Of a stretch of DNA of 64,000 bases, positions 54,788 to 62,947 are shown one piece after another. Position 1 is the stretch's first letter, and each line of letters opens with the position of its first letter. The DNA is from Microcosmobacter mediterraneus (GTDB taxonomy: Bacteria; Bacteroidota; Bacteroidia; Flavobacteriales; Flavobacteriaceae): NCBI RefSeq assembly GCF_031846265.1, contig NZ_JAVRIA010000009.1, forward strand, positions 1-64,000. Direction: 5' to 3'. Below the pieces are notes generated by a model. The model worked only from the letters and a program-made list of their open reading frames with translations, did not search any database and was not told the origin of the DNA. The translations under genes and the position numbers were made by a program.

Positions 54788-55592
54788 AATAGCCTTGTAT
54801 TGCTTGTCTAACACTTTTATAAGTTTCTAGTAATTGTTTAGCTTCATCAGTGTCTACATTAATTTCATTCATAATCATATTAATACCTCGTTCAACTAAT
54901 TTATTATTACTTAGTTGCATATCTACCATTTTATTGCCTTTTACATGACCCAATTGAATCATCGTCGTAGTAGTAATCATATTTAAAACTAACTTTTGAG
55001 CTGTTCCTGCTTTCATCCTAGAGCTTCCAGTAACAACTTCTGGACCAACAATAACCTCAATAGGAAATTGAGCAGTATTAGATAACGGACTATTATGATT
55101 ACAAGTAATGCAACCCGTTATAATGTCTCTAGAGTTACATTTTTCCAAGGCACCAATAACATATGGTGTTGTACCTGATGCAGCAATACCAATAACAACA
55201 TCATCATTTGTAATATGATGAGACTGTAAATCCTCCCAGCCTTGTGTTTTAGAATCTTCAGCAAACTCAACAGCTTTTCTAATGGCATTATCACCTCCTG
55301 CAATGAGACCTATTACTAAATCGTGAGGCACACCAAAAGTAGGTGGACACTCGCTAGCATCTACAATACCTAAACGTCCACTTGTACCAGCACCTAAGTA
55401 AAATAAACGGCCTCCACTTTTTAATTTATCTACAATCTGTAGTATTAAATTCTCAATCTGCGGAATGGCTTTCTCAACAGCTAATGGTACAGTTTTATCT
55501 TCTGTATTGATATAGTCTAATAACTCTGCTACTGATTTCTTCTCTAAATCTGTGTAATTTGACTCTGACTCTGTAGTTTTAATAAAATCCAT
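54777..55592 (-). CDS. murQ: N-acetylmuramic acid 6-phosphate etherase
   Basis: Cleaves the lactyl ether of MurNAc-6-P to give GlcNAc-6-P and lactate in peptidoglycan recycling. SIS domain with GAGTSGRLGIVDASECPPT and GIAASGTTPYVIGAL, then VVTGSSRMKAGTAQKLVLNM, which holds family-specific residues. The 271 residues are somewhat shorter than the roughly 300 of Proteobacteria. No other recycling genes (anmK, nagK) in view. Confidence 0.94.
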   Translation of the reverse strand: MDFIKTTESESNYTDLEKKSVAELLDYINTEDKTVPLAVEKAIPQIENLILQIVDKLKSGGRLFYLGAGTSGRLGIVDASECPPTFGVPHDLVIGLIAGGDNAIRKAVEFAEDSKTQGWEDLQSHHITNDDVVIGIAASGTTPYVIGALEKCNSRDIITGCITCNHNSPLSNTAQFPIEVIVGPEVVTGSSRMKAGTAQKLVLNMITTTTMIQLGHVKGNKMVDMQLSNNKLVERGINMIMNEINVDTDEAKQLLETYKSVRQAIQGYYGN

Positions 55593-55596
55593 TATT

Positions 55597-55604
55597 CAAA
55601 AATA
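55597..55604 (-). promoter_or_regulatory. Putative -7 element (TATTTTTG, minus strand) of murQ
   Basis: Exact TAnnTTTG match on the minus strand, only 4 bases before the murQ ATG. Confidence 0.45.
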
Positions 55605-55625
55605 CATAATCGCTAGGCATAAATG

Positions 55626-55654
55626 AAAAAGGCAGCTATAAAAGCTGCCTTTTT
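55626..55654 (-). terminator. Intrinsic terminator of the TonB receptor operon
   Basis: A 12-bp stem (55626-55637 with 55643-55654), loop of 5 bases, core GGCAGCT/AGCTGCC and a T5 tract on the minus strand. It lies 21 bases past the lipoprotein stop codon and separates that operon from murQ. Confidence 0.88.
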
Positions 55655-55674
55655 GTAAAACTCAATTTAATTTA

Positions 55675-56259
55675 TTAATTAATTGCAACATTGTTAAATG
55701 TAATATTGAAATCTTCAGAACCACCTGTAGTTGATCCAAATTCATTTGAATCATCTACTGAACTTGGTTCGTGAATAAGTCTAATCTGTAAATTTCCTGA
55801 ACTAGCTGCACCAGCATCCCAAGTTGTAAAAACACCTAACTTACTTCCATCAGGACCATCAACATCACTTGCATCTCTCGTTAAAGTAAAATTAAGTCCA
55901 TTTACAGCATATGCAAAAAAGTGCTCATCAGCCTCAGGGATTATATCATCATTTAAAACATCATCTGCAGGATCTTCTGATGCATTTAGTAATCCTAATC
56001 TTAACTCATAAGTTGCTCCAGCAGAAAAACTACCAGTAACTAACTCTGTAGTAGTACCATCTTCCAATCCATCTGGTGCTAAACTCGTCATTACAACAAC
56101 ATCTGAAGCATTTGCCGTGTTTGTAAAGGTTAAGGTTAAATTTGTAATTAACTCTTCCTCAAGTACTGGAGTTGGATCATCATCATCAGAACATGAGGTA
56201 AAAGACGTTACTAATGCTAAACAAAAGAGTGCGCTTATAAAAAATTTAGTAGTTTTCAT
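55675..56259 (-). CDS. Acidic periplasmic/outer-membrane lipoprotein paired with a TonB receptor
   Basis: About 194 residues from the preferred ATG at 56259. Lipoprotein signal (KTTKFFISALFCLALVTSFTSC) followed by an Asp-rich linker (SDDDDPTP) and a beta-rich domain (ITNLTLTFTNTANASDVV; NLQIRLIHEPSSVDDSNEFG). Similar proteins, loosely labelled type 1 periplasmic binding fold, occur next to TonB-dependent receptors in Flavobacteriaceae as I recall. An in-frame ATG 20 codons upstream (56319) would spoil the signal. Possibly a substrate-capturing partner; function unproven. Confidence 0.75.
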   Translation of the reverse strand: MKTTKFFISALFCLALVTSFTSCSDDDDPTPVLEEELITNLTLTFTNTANASDVVVMTSLAPDGLEDGTTTELVTGSFSAGATYELRLGLLNASEDPADDVLNDDIIPEADEHFFAYAVNGLNFTLTRDASDVDGPDGSKLGVFTTWDAGAASSGNLQIRLIHEPSSVDDSNEFGSTTGGSEDFNITFNNVAIN

Positions 56260-56328
56260 AATATTCAAATTTAAATTATTGATTTTCATTGTTTTAAAGT
56301 TTAATTTATTTGTGTTCATTTATTTTTA

Positions 56329-58725
56329 TTAATAATTGAGTTCTAATTGTAAAGTAATATTACGTCCTAGGTCATCAGCAAAAAACCGTAAACGGTTTAA
56401 ATAGTTACGATAAGACGTATCAAAAAGATTATTTATACCAAGAGCTACATTTAAAGTTGTGTTTTCACTTACACTGAATGCAGCTTCAGTGTAAAAATGT
56501 AAAAGATGATAAGCAGCTGGTGGTGTACTTATATCTATAAGGATCATTTCTTCATTGAGCTGATCTAAAACTTCAAAATTAAAATCTGGGAATTCATTTT
56601 GTTCAAATACCCATTCTGATCTTAAACTGGCTGAAAAATTATACCAGTTGCTATTGGTATATGTTAATTGATTTATGGTATTAAAAGAAGGAATATCTAT
56701 AAGTGGTACATCCATTTCTAAATCGTAACCTTTAATAAAGGCTGTTTTATTTTGAAACTCCAAGGACTTACTGATATTGTATATTGCAGTAAGATCAACA
56801 CCTAGCATTTCTGCATTGGTTTGCTGATATTCCCATAACGGAAATGGTCCTCTTCCTGTTAAAATGAAATCAAAAGGTCTCAGATAGATAAAATTTGTAA
56901 TCCTGTTATAGAATAACTCTGTAACTAAGCTAAAATTTGGACTGTTGTAAGCATACGAAAGGGAAACTCTGTTAGCTATCTCTGTATCAAATCTTAAATC
57001 ACCAAATTCAAATCTAGCAGAAGAGTGATGTAATCCATCACTAAATAATTCAGATACATTAGGTGGTCTACTAGCCAAGTTATAATTAAAACGAATTTCG
57101 TTTTTTTCATTAACAGTGTATTTTCCTCCAATAGAGGCAGAAATATTATGATAATTAAATACAGGATTAGTTAATAACTGCGTTGGTAATTCTTCAATTA
57201 TTATATCTGAAAAATCGTTATCATATCCACGTTCTTCCCATCTTGATGTTTGATAAAACTTCTTTGCGTCGATTCGGTTAAAATCATATCGCAAACCAGC
57301 ATCTATCAATAGATTAGCATTTAACTTTAATTCTGTTGTAATGTAAGTACCAAAATCGTACTTATTATAATCTGGAATAAGGCGTCTAACACCTGTATCT
57401 GGATTTGCAAAATTATCTTGATAACGACCCATTATTCCGAAATTTATCTTTCGTTCTAGGTTGTTATCTAAATTTACATCAGCAGAGATTGTATGGGTTT
57501 GCAATGTTAAATCTACAGCAGGTATATTACGCCTATCACCTATCCTAACATCGAACTCTAGACGTTTGTTATATTGATAGTCGTATTGTACACTTAGCTT
57601 ACCAAAATTCTGAAATCGTTTATAGTAGTTTGCTTTTGCTAAATGATGCGTTATATCTTGCTTTGGTGCATTAATATCATAACTAAAGTCTTCTATAAGC
57701 AATGGTTGACCAGAGTTTATAGCGCGTTCAATATCAAAAACACTTCCAATGTGCGAAGCTCCTAAGATTCCTATGGTGTTATCTATAAAACTGTAAAATA
57801 ACTCAAAACCAGACTCAAACTTCTTCTTACCAACTCTAGTAGAAAATCCTCTAGAATCTAACCCAGTATTTGTAAGATTGTAGTCTGGAGCTTCAAAATC
57901 ACCTCGTCTTTTATAGGTACCTTGAAATTGAGCAAACCAACCTGAAATAAAATCTTTATTTATAGCAGTAGATATATGATAACCTCTACCATTACTTTGT
58001 CCACCAACTATAGTATTACCATAAAGTGTATCTCGTTTAACAAACTTACTTGGATTAATAATAATTACACCACCTAAAGCATCACCTCCATAAGCCAATG
58101 CTCCAGAACCTTTGATTACAGAAATCTGATTTGCACTATTGATATCAATATTTGGTGCATGCTCAATTCCCCATTCTTGATCTTGCTGGCGCACACCATT
58201 ATTAAGTATTAATATCCTACTGCTATGCAAGCCGTTTATCATAGGTTTAACAATCGTATTACCAGTATTGATTGAAGATACTCCGGGCACTTCCTTTAGT
58301 ACATCTCCGAGACTTAAGCTACTATATCTATTAATAACTTTTGATTTAATAATAGTTTCTTGAGCTGTATTAGTTTCGGTATTTTCCTCTGTTTTTACTG
58401 TAACTTCATTTAGTTCTTCCAGATGATGTTCTAACTTTATAAGCTTCACCATATCACCTTTAATATCTATCTCCAATATTTTAGTTTCACAAGCTAAATG
58501 CGAAATCTCAAGTATCAGAGTACCCTTACACAAATCTTCAATAGCAAAATAGCCATCAATATTAGTTGTGGTATAAGTTTTAAGATTTTTCATGTAAATG
58601 GTTGCTCCAGCAATTGGAGTGCCATCATGAAAATCTTGGATTGTACCAGTAAGTTTATAGTTACAATCTTGTGCATTACCATAGGCAAAACACAAAATCG
58701 TCATAGCGATACATAAATGTCGCAT
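56329..58725 (-). CDS. TonB-dependent receptor with carboxypeptidase-regulatory-like domain
   Basis: Outer-membrane active-transport barrel of 798 residues. Signal peptide (RHLCIAMTILCFAYGNAQ), an N-terminal CarboxypepD_reg-like domain (about 25-100, GTIQDFHDGTPIAGATIYMK), a plug domain (LGDVLKEVPGVSSINTG; SSRILILNNGVRQQDQEWG; SGALAYGGDALGGVIIINP) and a 22-strand-type barrel ending in NITLQLELNY with a C-terminal aromatic. Lies in an operon with a His/Cys-rich small protein and a lipoprotein. A metal substrate is inferred from the neighbours, not from the barrel. Confidence 0.92.
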   Translation of the reverse strand: MRHLCIAMTILCFAYGNAQDCNYKLTGTIQDFHDGTPIAGATIYMKNLKTYTTTNIDGYFAIEDLCKGTLILEISHLACETKILEIDIKGDMVKLIKLEHHLEELNEVTVKTEENTETNTAQETIIKSKVINRYSSLSLGDVLKEVPGVSSINTGNTIVKPMINGLHSSRILILNNGVRQQDQEWGIEHAPNIDINSANQISVIKGSGALAYGGDALGGVIIINPSKFVKRDTLYGNTIVGGQSNGRGYHISTAINKDFISGWFAQFQGTYKRRGDFEAPDYNLTNTGLDSRGFSTRVGKKKFESGFELFYSFIDNTIGILGASHIGSVFDIERAINSGQPLLIEDFSYDINAPKQDITHHLAKANYYKRFQNFGKLSVQYDYQYNKRLEFDVRIGDRRNIPAVDLTLQTHTISADVNLDNNLERKINFGIMGRYQDNFANPDTGVRRLIPDYNKYDFGTYITTELKLNANLLIDAGLRYDFNRIDAKKFYQTSRWEERGYDNDFSDIIIEELPTQLLTNPVFNYHNISASIGGKYTVNEKNEIRFNYNLASRPPNVSELFSDGLHHSSARFEFGDLRFDTEIANRVSLSYAYNSPNFSLVTELFYNRITNFIYLRPFDFILTGRGPFPLWEYQQTNAEMLGVDLTAIYNISKSLEFQNKTAFIKGYDLEMDVPLIDIPSFNTINQLTYTNSNWYNFSASLRSEWVFEQNEFPDFNFEVLDQLNEEMILIDISTPPAAYHLLHFYTEAAFSVSENTTLNVALGINNLFDTSYRNYLNRLRFFADDLGRNITLQLELNY

Positions 58726-58763
58726 AGTGTTATATAAAAGGTTATAAATGTTGTTTGAAGAAC

Positions 58764-59096
58764 TTAAACAACTGAAGGTGGGCCTCTTAAATAAAAACTA
58801 AAAAATTGGTAAGAATTGTAAAAGAAATAGTGTTTATCTAAGTTTTCTTTAACAAATATATCCTCATTATTTACAACTCTTTCGGTAAAAGAATAATAGT
58901 GGTTATTAAGTTTAAATTTAAAATAATCACATTCTAAATCTAACTCATGGAAATGTAACGCAGAATCGCCTTCGCATACCTCATGCTTGTGATGGTTGAA
59001 TGCGTGAGAGAACTTTACCAATGTAGGCATCATAACTGATGCTACAAGGCATAATCCTATTATTAGTTTTGAAATATGTAATATTCTCTCTCTCAA
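58764..59096 (-). CDS. Small His/Cys-rich membrane-anchored protein
   Basis: 110 residues: one N-terminal hydrophobic helix (HISKLIIGLCLVASVMM), then a His/Cys cluster HAFNHHKHEVCEGDSALHFH, a further Cys in LDLECDYFKF, and a C-terminal segment ending RGPPSVV. The cluster (five His and one Cys within 20 residues) suggests metal binding outside the cytoplasmic membrane. Two bases separate it from the upstream DUF6787 start region and 38 from the receptor. Small proteins of this type precede TonB receptors in many Bacteroidota; no function is established that I know of. Confidence 0.68.
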   Translation of the reverse strand: MRERILHISKLIIGLCLVASVMMPTLVKFSHAFNHHKHEVCEGDSALHFHELDLECDYFKFKLNNHYYSFTERVVNNEDIFVKENLDKHYFFYNSYQFFSFYLRGPPSVV

Positions 59097-59097
59097 A

Positions 59098-59403
59098 CTA
59101 CTTTAGCCAACGTTTAAAACCCAATCGGCTCAGCATTTTTTTTTCAAAGTTCCAAAAAAAATTGAACTGACCAAAAATCCAACCAAAGAAAACTAATAAA
59201 ACCTGATAAACTGGGAATACTAACAAAATTTTAAGAAAATAATAGAACGCTGTATAATCGAAATTTGTTTTTACTATACCGAAAAAGTTTAAAATTGGCT
59301 TGGTAACATAGATCGATGATGATCCAGTAACTGCAAATACTATAAGAATTAGTATTACTTGAAGATTTGAAGAAATTCCCCAACGCTTTTTTAGCTTTTC
59401 CAT
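59098..59403 (-). CDS. DUF6787 family membrane protein
   Basis: 101 residues, recognised by the start KLKKRWGISSNLQVILILIV and the ending EKKMLSRLGFKRWLK. Two to three hydrophobic helices. Its stop lies 1 base before the start of the His/Cys-rich gene on the minus strand, so it is probably the first gene of the receptor operon. Function unknown. A strong -7 box precedes it. Confidence 0.78.
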   Translation of the reverse strand: MEKLKKRWGISSNLQVILILIVFAVTGSSSIYVTKPILNFFGIVKTNFDYTAFYYFLKILLVFPVYQVLLVFFGWIFGQFNFFWNFEKKMLSRLGFKRWLK

Positions 59404-59420
59404 AACAAAATTTAGCGTTG

Positions 59421-59428
59421 CAAAGATA
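59421..59428 (-). promoter_or_regulatory. Putative -7 element (TATCTTTG, minus strand) of the DUF6787/TonB operon
   Basis: Exact TAnnTTTG match on the minus strand 17 bases before the DUF6787 ATG, immediately past the DUF6146 stop codon. Confidence 0.5.
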
Positions 59429-59430
59429 GG

Positions 59431-59865
59431 TTAAATTCGAGGAATCCGAGTACCTAATTGTTGCTTATATTTTAGCTGAAAATAGATGAAGTAATTATAC
59501 AGTTTATAATTAACTTCATAACCATAATCTGTATTTCTATTATAATCAATTCTTAACTCATATAGATTTGGATCAAATCCTTGAGGTTGCATAACTCTTA
59601 AATTCCACTCGCGCACATATACAATATTCCTGTTTTCTAAATAATTCTGAGAGTAATATCCTTCTGGTCTTGCTGTAGATTGCAACCAATAATTAAATCC
59701 AGGTTCAATAATAATTATCTCATACTCAGTTTTAGGATTTGCAATTCTGACGGTATCATTTTGAGCTAATGCAATTTCGCTTTCATTAGTAACGTCTTTG
59801 TTGTAATTAGATTTACAACTTAATGTAACTATACCAAAGATAAAAAAACAAAAAACGATTCTCAT
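59431..59865 (-). CDS. DUF6146 family lipoprotein
   Basis: About 144 residues from the ATG at 59865 (MRIVFCFFIFGIVTLSC), a lipoprotein signal with Cys17. The body carries the DUF6146 core YEIIIIEPGFNYWLQSTARP and YELRIDYNRNTDYGYEVNYK, rich in Tyr and Asn. Function unknown; the position suggests the outer membrane or periplasm. An in-frame ATG 16 codons upstream gives a worse signal peptide. Confidence 0.82.
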   Translation of the reverse strand: MRIVFCFFIFGIVTLSCKSNYNKDVTNESEIALAQNDTVRIANPKTEYEIIIIEPGFNYWLQSTARPEGYYSQNYLENRNIVYVREWNLRVMQPQGFDPNLYELRIDYNRNTDYGYEVNYKLYNYFIYFQLKYKQQLGTRIPRI

Positions 59866-59930
59866 AATTATATATTGATATAAAGTTACAAAATACCTTT
59901 TTACAACAGACAATAGTACAGCGCTTTAAC

Positions 59931-59963
59931 AAAAAAAGGTTTGATTATATAATCAAACCTTTT
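59931..59963 (-). terminator. Intrinsic terminator of the DUF937 gene
   Basis: A perfect 15-bp inverted repeat (centre in TTATATAA, 59934-59963) followed on the minus strand by a run of seven T, 22 bases after the DUF937 stop. Confidence 0.88.
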
Positions 59964-59984
59964 GCTGTTAGTTTATACTAATTA

Positions 59985-60620
59985 TTATTTACCTCCAAAA
60001 AGTCCACCAAGTAATCCACCTAGTCCACCTTTCTTTTTGGCACCTCCTAGAACCATACCTGCTACATCATCAATAACGCTTCCATCACCATCTGCATCAA
60101 GTATTTTTTCTAAAAAGCTTTGTTCTTTTTGAGCAGAATTTCCACCCAAAAGACCTCCTAAAACGCTAGTCATATCAGAAGGTTGTTGCACTTTTTGTTG
60201 TCTAGTCTGTTTTCCTAAAACTCCCATAAGAATTGGTGCAGCAACTTTTAAGATATTTCCAACAGATCCTGCATCTATTCCAGATTTTTCACTCAGTACT
60301 TTTTCTACACCTTGTTGTTTATTACCAAGCACATGACCAAGAATTTTTCCACCATCATTAACAACTTCATCATTTACTCCTCCTCCAAAAAGATCTCCTA
60401 AATTATCTAATATACTACCATCGTGTTTGTTTAAAGCTCCCATTAATCCTTCAGCACCTTTTGGTGTAGAAGCATTACGCTCCATGGCTTTCATTAACAC
60501 TGGAAGCGCCATAGTTAACAAACCGCCTGTTTTGTTTTCGTCTTGACCAGTAGATCCTGCAACACCACTAATGATGGTTTTTCCAATATCACTGTTTAAT
60601 AAGTCTAAAATTCCTGACAT
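59985..60620 (-). CDS. DUF937 domain protein
   Basis: 211-residue Gly/Leu-rich protein. N-terminal DUF937 (GILDLLNSDIGKTIISGVAG; LLTMALPVLMKAMERN), a middle repeat of the same type (ILKVAAPILMGVLGKQTRQQ), and a Gly-rich tail GGLGGLLGGLFGGK. Similar to the YidB-type proteins of unknown function. Follows serA in the serC-serA-DUF937 order I recall from Flavobacteriaceae. Confidence 0.87.
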   Translation of the reverse strand: MSGILDLLNSDIGKTIISGVAGSTGQDENKTGGLLTMALPVLMKAMERNASTPKGAEGLMGALNKHDGSILDNLGDLFGGGVNDEVVNDGGKILGHVLGNKQQGVEKVLSEKSGIDAGSVGNILKVAAPILMGVLGKQTRQQKVQQPSDMTSVLGGLLGGNSAQKEQSFLEKILDADGDGSVIDDVAGMVLGGAKKKGGLGGLLGGLFGGK

Positions 60621-60734
60621 AATTTTTAATTGAATTTAATTATTTTAAGTTGTTGTAAGGTACAAAAATGCCCTAACATATATTAGGACTCTTAATTTAC
60701 TATTTGGTCACATTTTATTTAAAACTCAAAAAAC

Positions 60735-61685
60735 TTATTTAAGAATGGTTATTATTTGTGACGCTAATTCGGTTCCAATTCTATCCTGTGCTTCGTTAGT
60801 TGCTGCTCCTGTATGTGGTGTTAGAGATAATGCAGGGTTCATTAATAACTGAATCTCAGGTTTTGGCTCTTTTTCGTAAACATCTAAAGCGGCTCTGGCA
60901 ACTTTACCATTTTCAATCGCTTTAACTAATGCCATTTCATTTATAACACCACCACGCGCTGCATTGGCCAATATGACACCTTCCTTCATCATACCAAACT
61001 CTTTTTCATCAATTACATATTCTTTTTGTGCAGGAACATGTAAAGTCAAAAAATCTGCTTGTTTGAGTACGTCTTCTTTAGACATCGTTTTGATTTCAAA
61101 ATTAACTTTCTGACCATCAAAAAATTCAAGCTCTAAATGAGCTTGTTCCATAAAAGGATCAAATGCAACAACCTTCATGCCTACTCCTAAAGCAATTTTA
61201 GCAGTAGCCTGTCCTATTCGACCAAAGCCCAAAACACCAAGTGTTTTTCCTTTTAACTCAGTACCTTTAGCATAGGCCTTTTTTAAACCTTTAAAGTTAG
61301 TGTCACCTTCTAAAGGCATATCTCTATTAGACTTGTGTAAAAAACGTGCTAAGCCATATAAATGACCAAAAACTAATTCTGCAACAGAATGTGATGAAGC
61401 AGCAGGTGTATTGATAACATGCTTACCTTGCTCACGAGCATATTCCACATCAATATTATCCATACCAACACCTCCACGACCAATAATCTTTAAATCTGGG
61501 CAACCATCAATAATATCTTTCCTAACCTTTGTGGCACTGCGAACTAATAAAACATCAATACTGTTTTCGTTTATAAAGTTTTCTAATTGCTCTTGTGCAA
61601 CAGTTGTTGTTAACACTTCAAATCCTGCTTGTTCTAGTGCATCAATTCCGCTTTGTGATACACCATCATTTGCTAATACTTTCAT
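60735..61685 (-). CDS. serA: D-3-phosphoglycerate dehydrogenase
   Basis: First step of serine synthesis. 316 residues, the short form without ACT/ASB regulatory domains, so serine feedback as in E. coli is not expected. NAD motif VLGFGRIGQATAKIALG, catalytic Arg in LANAARGGVINE, Glu region VYEKEPKPE and His in LTPHTGAATNEAQ. Genes serC and serA are consecutive on the minus strand with 121 bases between, containing a 7-bp tandem repeat. Confidence 0.93.
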   Translation of the reverse strand: MKVLANDGVSQSGIDALEQAGFEVLTTTVAQEQLENFINENSIDVLLVRSATKVRKDIIDGCPDLKIIGRGGVGMDNIDVEYAREQGKHVINTPAASSHSVAELVFGHLYGLARFLHKSNRDMPLEGDTNFKGLKKAYAKGTELKGKTLGVLGFGRIGQATAKIALGVGMKVVAFDPFMEQAHLELEFFDGQKVNFEIKTMSKEDVLKQADFLTLHVPAQKEYVIDEKEFGMMKEGVILANAARGGVINEMALVKAIENGKVARAALDVYEKEPKPEIQLLMNPALSLTPHTGAATNEAQDRIGTELASQIITILK

Positions 61686-61690
61686 GTTTT

Positions 61691-61718
61691 AGTTTAAAGT
61701 TTAAAGTTTAAAGTTTAA
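61691..61718. repeat. Four tandem copies of AGTTTAA upstream of serA
   Basis: Perfect 7-bp repeats at 61691-61697, 61698-61704, 61705-61711 and 61712-61718, then a degenerate fifth copy. They begin 6 bases before the serA start on the minus strand, where the copy number would change 5' UTR length. Confidence 0.85.
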
Positions 61719-61806
61719 AGTCTTAACAACTTTGAAACTGTAACCTTATTGTTAATTTTTTTAGTACAACTAACTGTAAACCGATACTGTCTACTGCTAA
61801 CTTTTT

Positions 61807-62871
61807 TTAAGCTTTACTTTCTAATTCGCTCATCACCTCAACTAGTGCTTTTACACTATCTAGTGATAACGCATTATACATAGACGCTCTGTAACCACCT
61901 ACACTTCTATGACCATTAAGACCATTAATACCAGCTTCCTTTAACATGGCCTCAAAAGTATCTTTTAGGTTTTCATTTTCAAGTGTAAATGTTGCATTCA
62001 TTTGTGAGCGGTCTTCCTTTACAGCATACCCTTTAAATAATGGATTCAAATCTATTTCAGAATAAATAAGTCGTGCTTTTTTATCATTCTCTTCTGCAAT
62101 GGCCTTTATGCCTCCTAAGTTTTTTAACCATTCCAGATTAAGCATACTTACATAAACCGGAAAAACAGGAGGTGTATTAAACATACTGCCTTTACTAATA
62201 TGTACTTTATAATCCATCATTGACGGAATTTTACGCGATACTTTACCAAGAATATCCTCTTTAACCACAACAAGTGTTGTACCTGCTGGTCCCATATTTT
62301 TTTGTGCGCCAGCATAGATTAAATCAAATTTTGAAAAATCTAGAGTACGAGAAAAAATATCACTACTCATATCACATACCATAGGAATTGGGCAATCTGG
62401 AAACGATTTCATTTGTGTTCCAAAAATGGTATTGTTAGAGGTACAGTGAAAATAATCGTAATCCTCAGGAATATCATAGCCTTTTGGTATGTAGTTAAAA
62501 CCTGCCGCTTCAGAAGTTCCTACTTCATATATATCATCATAAATCTTAGCTTCCTTAATGGCTTTAGCACTCCAGGTTCCTGTATTTAAATAACCAGCAC
62601 GCTTTTCTAATAAGTTTAAAGCTACCATTAAAAATTGTGAACTTGCACCACCTTGCAGAAACAACGCTTTATACCCTTTTCCTTCTAAACCTAAAAGTTC
62701 TAATACTAAACTTCTAGCTTTTTCCATAACATCGACAAATGGTTTGCTTCGATGCGATATCTCTAGTAAAGATAAGCCATTATCAAAATCTAATACTGCC
62801 TCAGAAGCCTTCTGCATTACCGATTTTGGTAATATACATGGACCAGCGCTAAAGTTGTGTTTCTTTATCAT
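61807..62871 (-). CDS. serC: Phosphoserine aminotransferase
   Basis: PLP enzyme that converts 3-phosphohydroxypyruvate and glutamate to phosphoserine. 354 residues, with NFSAGPCILPKSV at the start, the PLP lysine in LIYAGAQKNMGPAGTTLVVV, and the C-terminal GLNGHRSVGGYRASMYNAL phosphate-binding region. The gene precedes serA on the minus strand and shares its pathway. Confidence 0.96.
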   Translation of the reverse strand: MIKKHNFSAGPCILPKSVMQKASEAVLDFDNGLSLLEISHRSKPFVDVMEKARSLVLELLGLEGKGYKALFLQGGASSQFLMVALNLLEKRAGYLNTGTWSAKAIKEAKIYDDIYEVGTSEAAGFNYIPKGYDIPEDYDYFHCTSNNTIFGTQMKSFPDCPIPMVCDMSSDIFSRTLDFSKFDLIYAGAQKNMGPAGTTLVVVKEDILGKVSRKIPSMMDYKVHISKGSMFNTPPVFPVYVSMLNLEWLKNLGGIKAIAEENDKKARLIYSEIDLNPLFKGYAVKEDRSQMNATFTLENENLKDTFEAMLKEAGINGLNGHRSVGGYRASMYNALSLDSVKALVEVMSELESKA

Positions 62872-62947
62872 TTTAAGTTAAATTTTTCAAAGTGCAAAGT
62901 TGCTAATTTCTTATAGATTTGGTGTTATTAAATCGATAATTTTTCTA

